The notes beneath the pieces were generated by a model. That model was not told the origin of the DNA. It made no database searches and worked only from the letters and a program-made list of their open reading frames with translations. The position numbers and the translations under genes were made by a program. From Gammaproteobacteria bacterium (lineage in GTDB: Bacteria; Pseudomonadota; Gammaproteobacteria; Pseudomonadales; Azotimanducaceae): DNA of 5,897 nucleotides. The stretch lies in contig JABIVN010000333.1 of the NCBI GenBank assembly GCA_018667205.1, positions 1 to 5,897 on the forward strand, written 5' to 3'. This document shows, in pieces, positions 1 through 5,046 of this stretch (position 1 is the stretch's first letter; the number at the start of each line of letters is the position of its first letter).

Positions 1-257
1 GAACCAGAAATCGAGATGATGCCTAAGCCGGGTAAATGAATATCACCGAGCTTTTCTGAAATGAAGATGCTGGTCACCACGGAACCTGCCAACAGCGGTG
101 GCAAGACGTTTGGCCCCAAGTATCTTGCCGAACAGCAAAGTGCAGTGGCAGTGACTACCGTAAAGATAAGTGCGAACAGTTCGTACAAGGAAAACTCGAA
201 ATCGGTTAGGTCTTTTGAGTGTAAACTATAGCGATGATTAGTGGCCAGCATAGACAA
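1..257 (-). CDS. Integral-membrane protein, N-terminal part, runs off left edge
   Basis: An open frame on the minus strand reads without a stop from 257 to the window edge, about 85 codons. It begins with TTG at 257 (LSMLATNHRYSLHS...) or ATG at 251. An in-frame TGA lies at 265-263, so the gene cannot extend further upstream in this frame. A GGAGG at 273-269 is 11 nt before the TTG and 17 nt before the ATG, which favours the TTG. After a polar stretch of about 25 residues comes a hydrophobic helix (LFALIFTVVTATALCCSA), then RYLGPNVLPPLLAGSVVTSIF, a short polar loop (SEKLGD), and a third hydrophobic stretch starting LPGLGIISISG. The helix, proline-rich turn and glycine pattern recalls one repeat of AbrB-type (PF05145) or GltS-type transporters, but I cannot assign a family. 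If AbrB-like, it resembles the second repeat, so the first half would be missing. Beside a purine locus a transport role is possible but unproven. Confidence 0.5.
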   Translation of the reverse strand, partial: MSMLATNHRYSLHSKDLTDFEFSLYELFALIFTVVTATALCCSARYLGPNVLPPLLAGSVVTSIFISEKLGDIHLPGLGIISISG

Positions 258-268
258 AGTAAGTCAAG

Positions 269-273
269 CCTCC
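269..273 (-). promoter_or_regulatory. Shine-Dalgarno GGAGG deciding the start of the left-edge membrane protein
   Basis: On the minus strand GGAGG occupies 273-269 and is the only strong ribosome-binding motif before this gene. It is 11 nt from TTG 257 and 17 nt from ATG 251, so TTG is the better-placed start. Its presence argues that translation really starts here and that the gene is not simply continued from an upstream frame. Confidence 0.4.
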
Positions 274-398
274 GTCGAGTCAGGACCCTGAACCATTTAT
301 CAAATGGAGAAGCTCAAGGTCTGCCGTCATCCAAATAGGAAGTGCGAACGCTAATGGGGATGTTTCGCTCATCGCTGAGTTTGGTCTTTTGTTAAAAG

Positions 399-445
399 CG
401 TTGATCAGCCAAAAAGAATGAAGATCAACGTTGAGCATTATCAAC
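399..445. repeat. Cluster of GTTGA/TCAAC inverted repeats, candidate operator upstream of the NUP gene
   Basis: CGTTGATC at 399-406 is repeated in perfect inverted orientation as GATCAACG at 423-430, 16 nt apart. The second copy runs into a perfect 10-bp palindrome, TCAACGTTGA (425-434). This is followed after 6 nt by TCAAC (441-445), which makes GTTGA-N6-TCAAC. Four half-sites thus sit within 47 bp, 49 bp before the preferred NUP start, in the position expected for a regulator site. TTGA/TCAA cores also occur in RutR-type sites, but the inner bases here do not match the RutR consensus. The bound protein is unknown, and a hairpin in RNA is an alternative reading. Confidence 0.4.
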
Positions 446-480
446 TCTGTTGGGAGCTGGATCAGGGATATAGATAGCAG

Positions 481-486
481 AGCAGG
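481..486 (+). promoter_or_regulatory. Ribosome-binding site supporting the NUP start at 494
   Basis: AGCAGG matches AGGAGG at five of six positions and lies 7 nt before ATG 494. The longer reading frame would start at TTG 431, which has no comparable motif, overlaps the inverted-repeat cluster, and would put 21 mostly polar residues in front of a typical signal peptide. Confidence 0.5.
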
Positions 487-493
487 CAGCAAG

Positions 494-1543
494 ATGTTTG
501 GGATAAAGATAAGTTTTTTTGCAATGGTATTTTCAATAATACCTTTATTGGCCGTTGCGGCGCCGATCCCCATCAAAGTGGTGGTGGTTTCTATGTTTGA
601 ATATGGGGAAATAACGGGTGATCGGCCCGGGGAGTTCCAGTTCTGGGCTGAAAGATTGCCGATGGAAAAGAGCCTGCCTTTCCCTGCGGGTGAGTTTGAC
701 CTTCGGCTTAGCGAAGACGGCGTGTTAGGAATATGTACAGGCGGTGGCATTGCCAATGCGACAGCATCGGTGATGGCGCTCGGTATGGATGATCGCTTCG
801 ATTTATCAAAAGCTTATTGGTTGGTAGCAGGTATCGCCGGGGGAGACCCGGAAGATTTATCGCTTGGTTCGGCGGCCTGGGCCAGGTTTGTTATAGACGG
901 TGATCTGTTGGTTCAGATAGACGCGCGGGAAATACCGGATGATTGGCCCTACGGCATTATTCCGTTGGGTGGTGACAAGCCAGCGAAAGTACAGTCAGAC
1001 CTTTCTACAGGCTGGACGGTTGATACCATCAAGTTTGCGCTTAACGGTTCCCTGGTGAATTGGGCGTATAGACTGACTAAAGACGTTGAAATTCCAGAGT
1101 TCGATGCACTGGCAAAATTCCGGGCACAATTTAGTGACAATTCAAATGCGATTAAGCCTCCGTTTGTGACCATCGGTGACACCTTGTCCTCAAGCACTTA
1201 TTGGCACGGGCATCATTTCAATCATTGGGCAAATGATTGGGTAAAACTCCACTCAGAGCAGCAAGGAAACTTTATGACCAGCAATATGGAGGACAGTGGC
1301 ACAATGACTGCGCTTCACAGACTCGCCCGCATTAATAAAGTAGATAAAGATAGGGTTCTGGTGCTACGAACCGCGAGCAATTTTACGGTGCCACCTCCGG
1401 GTAAGACGGCGACATGGAGTGCCACTGCGGAGTATCCCGATAAGGGTCGTGCAGCGCTAGAAGCAGCGTACAGGGTAGGGAGTGTCGTTGTTAAGGACCT
1501 CGTCGCGAACTGGGGCCGGTACAAGAACGAACAGCCCCGATAG
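494..1543 (+). CDS. NUP-family protein ('purine nucleoside permease'), exported
   Basis: The product is 349 residues from ATG 494. It opens with a signal peptide: Lys5, a hydrophobic core ISFFAMVFSIIPLLAV, and a likely cut after Ala22 (AVA/A). No further membrane helices are apparent, so the mature protein should be periplasmic. The rest matches the NUP family (PF06516) throughout: SMFEYGE at 33-39, CTGGGIANATASVMALGMD at 81-99, the AGIAGGDP turn at 112-119, IDAREIPDDWP at 142-152, TYWHGHHFNHWANDW at 235-249, MEDSGT at 265-270 and RTASNF at 292-297. Length fits the family. The family was named from the Candida nucleoside transporter but belongs to the nucleoside-phosphorylase fold. MEDSGT and RTASN stand where such enzymes carry their ribose-binding MES/MEG and catalytic Ser-Asp motifs. 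I infer binding or cleavage of purine nucleosides in the periplasm, feeding the deaminase and xanthine dehydrogenase coded nearby. It is transcribed alone, convergent with the deaminase gene. Confidence 0.88.
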   Translation: MFGIKISFFAMVFSIIPLLAVAAPIPIKVVVVSMFEYGEITGDRPGEFQFWAERLPMEKSLPFPAGEFDLRLSEDGVLGICTGGGIANATASVMALGMDDRFDLSKAYWLVAGIAGGDPEDLSLGSAAWARFVIDGDLLVQIDAREIPDDWPYGIIPLGGDKPAKVQSDLSTGWTVDTIKFALNGSLVNWAYRLTKDVEIPEFDALAKFRAQFSDNSNAIKPPFVTIGDTLSSSTYWHGHHFNHWANDWVKLHSEQQGNFMTSNMEDSGTMTALHRLARINKVDKDRVLVLRTASNFTVPPPGKTATWSATAEYPDKGRAALEAAYRVGSVVVKDLVANWGRYKNEQPR

Positions 1544-1547
1544 ATGG

Positions 1548-2885
1548 TTAACCGGTAAGTTTTACAGCGGCTTTTTTTTGGTCGTTCATCACCTGTGCAA
1601 GGTTAATGTCGACAAGTTGATGTTCTTTTACGCGCCACTTGCCCGCCACCATGACAGCTTCTGCTCGGTGCGCGCCACACAGCACCAGGGCGGCTATTGG
1701 GTCGCCTGCGCCAGTAAATCTAAGTTCTTCAAGGTTGAATAAGGCGACATCCGCTTGTTTACCCACGGCTATTTCTCCAATGTCCTGACGATGAAAAAGT
1801 GCCGCACCGCCCGTTGTTCCAAGACGCAGTGCATCTTCATGGCTGACGTTCGCCGAGCCATACTTCAATCGTTGGATCAGAAAAGCCTGCCTGAGTTCCT
1901 GGATTAAATTCGAAGCATCATTTGATGCTGAGCCGTCTACGCCGATCCCAACCGGACATCCTGCTTTGATGAGTTCTTTTACTGGACTAATTCCAGAAGC
2001 CAAAATCATATTGGAAGAGGGACAGTGCGAGATAGCAACCCCTGCACTACCAAGTCGATTGATTTCCTGGGTGTTAAAATGAATGCCATGTGCCAGCCAG
2101 ACATCGTTCGCCAGCCAGCCAACTTGTTCAAGATAATCTACTGGCCTGACGCCGAACTTCTCGATGCAAAAATCATTTTCATCCATTGTCTCGGCAAGGT
2201 GAGTGTGCAGCAAGACGCCCTGTTCCCGGGCAAGTATGGCACTGTCTCTCATCAACTCTGTGGTGACCGAAAACGGCGAGCAGGGCGCCAGTGCGATTTG
2301 TAACATTGCCCCTTCATCCGATTGATGGAATCGCTTTATGAGGCGTTCGCTATCTTTCAGTATGTCATCCGCGTTTTGTACAACTTGATCTGGCGGGAGA
2401 CCTCCATCGGATTTCCCCAGGCTCATTGAGCCCCTGGTGAGAATGGCGCGAATGCCGAGTCGTTCGGTGACTTCAGCCTGGATGTCGATGGCGTTTGTTG
2501 TCTGGTCTGAAAAAACGTAGTGATGATCGGTTGTGGTGGTGCATCCTGACAGCAAAAGTTCACAGACAGCTGTCGTTGTAGCGGTGCGGATAGCCTCTTC
2601 ATCAAGGTTGGCCCAGATTGGGTAAAGGCTAACCAGCCAGCCAAAAAGTTCTTTGTTTAAAGCACCAGGCAGCGCCCTGGTTAGGGTCTGATAAAAGTGA
2701 TGATGACAATTCACAAGGCCTGGCAAAAGCACACATTTCTTTGCGTCGTAGATTTCATCAACCGGTGATTCAGGTTCACCGTTCACCAGTTCTGTAATGA
2801 CGTTGCCCTCGATAATGATCCCGTTTTCGGCAGATGTTTGATTACCGGTCCAGGTTGCGGCAGGGTTTTTGATCCATATTTTCAT
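1548..2885 (-). CDS. 8-oxoguanine / guanine deaminase, amidohydrolase superfamily
   Basis: This 445-residue cytoplasmic enzyme is a full-length member of the COG0402 (TrzN/AtzB/GuaD-like) amidohydrolases. The metal site is complete: His61 and His63 in CHHHFYQTLTR, His229 in HTHLAE with catalytic Glu232, and Asp317 in GVDGSASND. Two further family histidines are His266 (LAHGIH) and His287 (ISHCPSSN). The N-terminus (IWIKNP...TGN), the HHHFYQTLTRA block and SGCTTTTDHHYVF are characteristic of proteins annotated as 8-oxoguanine deaminase, which turn 8-oxoguanine into urate and can also act on guanine-like bases. Guanine deaminase giving xanthine is the main alternative, and the sequence alone does not settle substrate preference. 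The start ATG overlaps the regulator's stop codon as ATGA (2885-2882), with AGGGG six bases upstream, so the two are co-transcribed and probably translationally coupled. Its end lies 4 bp from the convergent NUP gene. Confidence 0.9.
   Translation of the reverse strand: MKIWIKNPAATWTGNQTSAENGIIIEGNVITELVNGEPESPVDEIYDAKKCVLLPGLVNCHHHFYQTLTRALPGALNKELFGWLVSLYPIWANLDEEAIRTATTTAVCELLLSGCTTTTDHHYVFSDQTTNAIDIQAEVTERLGIRAILTRGSMSLGKSDGGLPPDQVVQNADDILKDSERLIKRFHQSDEGAMLQIALAPCSPFSVTTELMRDSAILAREQGVLLHTHLAETMDENDFCIEKFGVRPVDYLEQVGWLANDVWLAHGIHFNTQEINRLGSAGVAISHCPSSNMILASGISPVKELIKAGCPVGIGVDGSASNDASNLIQELRQAFLIQRLKYGSANVSHEDALRLGTTGGAALFHRQDIGEIAVGKQADVALFNLEELRFTGAGDPIAALVLCGAHRAEAVMVAGKWRVKEHQLVDINLAQVMNDQKKAAVKLTG
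1552..1579 (+). terminator. Possible rho-independent terminator of the NUP gene, inside the 3' end of the deaminase gene
   Basis: CCG-GTAA (1552-1558), a three-base loop, then TTAC-ag-CGG (1562-1570) can fold into a seven-pair stem with a two-base bulge. It is followed by C and eight T residues (1572-1579). It starts 8 nt after the NUP stop codon, and because only 4 bp separate the two genes it must lie within the opposite gene. The stem is weak, and the T run also encodes Lys-Lys at the deaminase C-terminus on the other strand, so it may be fortuitous. Confidence 0.35.
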
Positions 2886-3532
2886 TGATTACCCCTGGCG
2901 TTGGTGTTGGGTGGTTCCAGCCCACAACCGCGAAGGATTGTCTGGCTGGTGAAGTTCGATACCTGGTTGATCAAATCGTCGTCATATTCTTTTCTACCCA
3001 TGATTCCCAGGACCTGGGCTTGAAAGTCAGCGTAGTGCTGTGTCGTTGCCCAGATCATGAAGATGAGGAGTACGGGGTCCGTGGCAGCCATTTTCCCCGC
3101 ATTCATCCATTCTTCAATGACCTTTGTCCGATTAATGACCCGTGGCCGTAAGACTTCGCTAATGTAGTTAGAGAGGTAGGGTGCGCCCTGAAGGATTTCG
3201 TTCGCGAATAGTCTGGATGCGGTTGGGTTTTCAAAAGAAAGGCGAACCTTGGCGCGAATGAAGGTGTCTAGCGCAATAGCAGGATCATCATCGACATTCA
3301 CGTCATTAAGGAAGTCATCCCAAGTGGCTATAATGTTATCAAGCACAGCCAGATATAGACTCACCTTGTTTTTGAAGTAGTAGTGCACGTTTGCTTTGGG
3401 TAGGTCTGCCCGATCAGCAATCGCCTGCATGCGCGCACCTTTTAGTCCATGGGTTGCAAATTCTTCCTGCGCAGCCAAAAGAATCGTCGTGAAATGTTTA
3501 TCCCGTGGTTTCTTTACCGCTTTGGGGCTCAT
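2882..3532 (-). CDS. TetR-family transcriptional regulator, RutR-like
   Basis: The protein has 216 residues. The N-terminal helix-turn-helix spans about residues 33-56, with the recognition part LPKANVHYYFKNK close to the SKTNLLYYFPSK of E. coli RutR. The C-terminal ligand domain is of the RutR/YcdC type: ASRLFANEILQGAPYL at 105-120 parallels RutR ASRLFCMEMLAGAPLL, and LLIFMIWATTQHYADF at 155-170 is nearly identical to the RutR block LIFMIWASTQHYADF. RutR senses uracil/thymine; here every recognisable neighbour acts on purines, so the ligand may be a purine base or urate (inference). It is first in an operon with the deaminase gene (ATGA overlap) and divergent from xdhA. The start is ATG 3532, with no clear ribosome-binding motif in front, which suits low-level expression. 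A RutR-like half-site in the divergent gap suggests it represses both directions, including itself. Calling it rutR would overstate the evidence. Confidence 0.9.
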   Translation of the reverse strand: MSPKAVKKPRDKHFTTILLAAQEEFATHGLKGARMQAIADRADLPKANVHYYFKNKVSLYLAVLDNIIATWDDFLNDVNVDDDPAIALDTFIRAKVRLSFENPTASRLFANEILQGAPYLSNYISEVLRPRVINRTKVIEEWMNAGKMAATDPVLLIFMIWATTQHYADFQAQVLGIMGRKEYDDDLINQVSNFTSQTILRGCGLEPPNTNARGNQ

Positions 3533-3584
3533 TCTAGGGGCCGTAATCGATACATGAGGGGTGCTATTTCTGGCGAGTTGCGCT

Positions 3585-3615
3585 AAATTAACACAAAACC
3601 TGTCTAAATGGTCAA
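3585..3615 (-). promoter_or_regulatory. Candidate promoter of the regulator-deaminase operon
   Basis: On the minus strand TTGACC (3615-3610) matches the -35 consensus at five of six bases. A -10-like GTTAAT follows after 17 bases and overlaps TAATTT (19 bases). Transcription would begin near 3580, giving a leader of about 50 nt before ATG 3532. The -10 is poor, and the -35 is the same sequence as the strong half of the putative operator, which would give autorepression. Confidence 0.3.
3600..3615. promoter_or_regulatory. RutR-like operator in the regulator/xdhA divergent gap
   Basis: The 16 bp CTGTCTA-aa-TGGTCAA have the layout of the E. coli RutR site TTGACCAnnTGGTCAA. The right half matches 7 of 7 and the left half 4 of 7, with the two-base spacer kept. 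It ends 3 nt before the TTG start of xdhA. On the other strand its TTGACC (3615-3610) could serve as the -35 box of the regulator gene, so occupancy could block both directions. No second copy was seen in the gap. The assignment rests on the match plus the adjacent RutR-like gene and has not been shown experimentally. Confidence 0.5.
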
Positions 3616-3618
3616 GAT

Positions 3619-5046
3619 TTGAAATTAGTCATTAACCAACAAACCGTCGAGGTTAACGCGCCGGCGGACAGGACTGCCTTGCAATATTTACGTGCCAGTG
3701 GGTTGACTGGCACCAAGGAAGGCTGCGCCTCTGGCGACTGCGGTGCTTGTACCGTCATGGTGGGTGAACTGAAAGCGGGAAAGGTGCAGTTTAAAACCAT
3801 CAATTCCTGCATTGTGCCAATAGGTCAGTTAGCAGGGACGCATGTCGTTACGGTAGAAGGGCTGGCTGATCAGTCTGGACTGCATCCTGTTCAAGATGAA
3901 ATGGTGGTCTGTCATGGTTCGCAGTGCGGATTTTGCACGCCCGGGTTCGTGATGTCGCTCGCCGCTATGCTTGAAAATGGAGACCCGGCAAAAACCGAAA
4001 CGGTACAACAGGGTATTTCCGGTAACCTGTGTCGCTGCACCGGGTATCGACCGATCGTGCAGGCTGGTATGAATGCGCTAGGTCGTGATTATGAATCAAG
4101 GCTGCAGGACCCGGGACTACTCAACGACATAAAACCGGCGTCATCCGGGAGCGTTCAGCAACCATTAAACGAATCAGCGCTTCGAGCGGTAATGGTCCAG
4201 TATCCAAGGGCGCCGCTGATCGCGGGCGGGACAGACCTGATGTTGGAAGTCACCCAACGCTACCAAGGTATTGAGCGTCTGATTGATGTTTCGCGGGTGA
4301 AGGAACTCAGGTTGATCACTGAAACACAAGATACCTACGGTATCGGCGCCTCGGTTACTTACACAGAGCTGGAAGCTTTTTTTGCGCCGCGTTCACCAGC
4401 ACTTGTGTCGTTATTGCATCGGTTTGGTTCTCGTCAGATTCGCAATAGCGGCACAATTGGGGGGAACCTGGCCAATGGCTCGCCAATAGCGGATATGCCG
4501 CCAATTTTGATTTGCTGGGACGCGACGCTCGAGCTCTGTTCCAGTTCGGGTCAGACCCGGGAAGTGGACATTAGTGAATTCTATACGGGGTATCGGCAAA
4601 CTGTTTTGAAGGCCGATGAATATATTGCCGGGATTAGGATTCCAAAAAGATCACTCAATTCTTTTACGCGGTGCTACAAGTCTTCCAAGCGCATAGAAGA
4701 CGATATTTCTTCCGTGATGGGTGCTTTCTTGTTTGAAGGTGATAGCTCGAATTTGTTGGAAGGTGGTGGCTCGAAGATCACCGCAGCGAGAATCGCGTTC
4801 GGTGGCATGGCCGCGACACCCGTTCGCTTGACTGGCATCGAAGACCGCCTGGTTGGAAAAACTGTCAGTGAAGAACTGTTAACAGACGTTAGCGAGGCGC
4901 TAGGTGAGGCGATGTCCCCATTAACAGATGTTAGAGCATCGGCTGAATACAGAACCGCCATGGCTCGGTCCATGGTAGTCCGGGCACTTAATGAATTTTC
5001 AGGTATTTCAAAGCCCCTCGTCATGGAGTTGGAACTCCATGCGTAA
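3619..5046 (+). CDS. xdhA: Xanthine dehydrogenase small subunit (2x[2Fe-2S] and FAD domains)
   Basis: The product has 475 residues, the usual length for XdhA. Residues 1-75 form a plant-ferredoxin-type domain with Cys36, Cys41 and Cys44 (GCASGDCGAC) and Cys64 (NSC). Residues about 76-155 form the second [2Fe-2S] domain with Cys103, Cys106 (QCGFCTPG), Cys138 and Cys140 (NLCRCTGYRP). The FAD domain follows, with AGGTDLM at 202-208 and RNSGTIGGNLANGSPIADMPP within 275-295, then a CO-dehydrogenase-flavoprotein C-terminal domain from about 345 (YKSSKRIEDDISSV). It passes electrons from the molybdenum site of XdhB to NAD+ during hypoxanthine/xanthine oxidation in the cytoplasm. The start is TTG 3619: the frame is closed upstream by TAA at 3589, no ATG or GTG lies in between, and MKLVINQ fits the family N-terminus. 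No Shine-Dalgarno is visible and the putative operator abuts the start. It overlaps xdhB by 8 bp. All cofactor-binding residues are present. Confidence 0.95.
   Translation: MKLVINQQTVEVNAPADRTALQYLRASGLTGTKEGCASGDCGACTVMVGELKAGKVQFKTINSCIVPIGQLAGTHVVTVEGLADQSGLHPVQDEMVVCHGSQCGFCTPGFVMSLAAMLENGDPAKTETVQQGISGNLCRCTGYRPIVQAGMNALGRDYESRLQDPGLLNDIKPASSGSVQQPLNESALRAVMVQYPRAPLIAGGTDLMLEVTQRYQGIERLIDVSRVKELRLITETQDTYGIGASVTYTELEAFFAPRSPALVSLLHRFGSRQIRNSGTIGGNLANGSPIADMPPILICWDATLELCSSSGQTREVDISEFYTGYRQTVLKADEYIAGIRIPKRSLNSFTRCYKSSKRIEDDISSVMGAFLFEGDSSNLLEGGGSKITAARIAFGGMAATPVRLTGIEDRLVGKTVSEELLTDVSEALGEAMSPLTDVRASAEYRTAMARSMVVRALNEFSGISKPLVMELELHA

Larger units (their letters stand above)
258..493. 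other. Divergent intergenic region between the membrane-protein gene and the NUP gene
   Basis: This stretch of about 236 bp has no convincing gene. The minus-strand frame covering 280-756 is rejected because it runs antisense into the NUP gene and its product looks like no membrane or enzyme family. The region holds the ribosome-binding site of the left gene, a cluster of inverted repeats at 399-445, and an AT-rich TATAGAT at 469-475 that could be part of a -10 box for the NUP gene. No well-spaced -35 was found for that box. Confidence 0.5.

Noticed and set aside
68..78. TGGTCACCA-like palindrome resembling a RutR half-site
   Set aside because: It lies inside the membrane-protein coding frame, lacks the two-base spacer layout and has no promoter context; probably coincidence.
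431..493. Longer N-terminus for the NUP protein starting at TTG 431
   Set aside because: It would place 21 mostly polar residues before a typical signal peptide, has no ribosome-binding motif, and overlaps the inverted-repeat cluster; ATG 494 has AGCAGG at a spacing of 7.
513..520. T-rich run that could be read as a terminator tail
   Set aside because: No G+C-rich hairpin precedes it, and it lies inside the signal-peptide codons (Ser-Phe-Phe) of the NUP gene.
280..756. Minus-strand open frame of 158 codons between the membrane-protein and NUP genes
   Set aside because: Most of it is antisense to the well-supported NUP coding sequence, the residues look like no known family, and its end is out of frame with the membrane protein to its left.
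1482..1742. Plus-strand open frame of 86 codons crossing the NUP/deaminase junction
   Set aside because: It overlaps the ends of two strongly supported genes in other frames and has no family features or ribosome-binding site.
3535..3561. Direct repeat TAGGGG / GAGGGG before the regulator gene
   Set aside because: Only five shared bases, with no symmetry and no spacing typical of an operator; likely chance.
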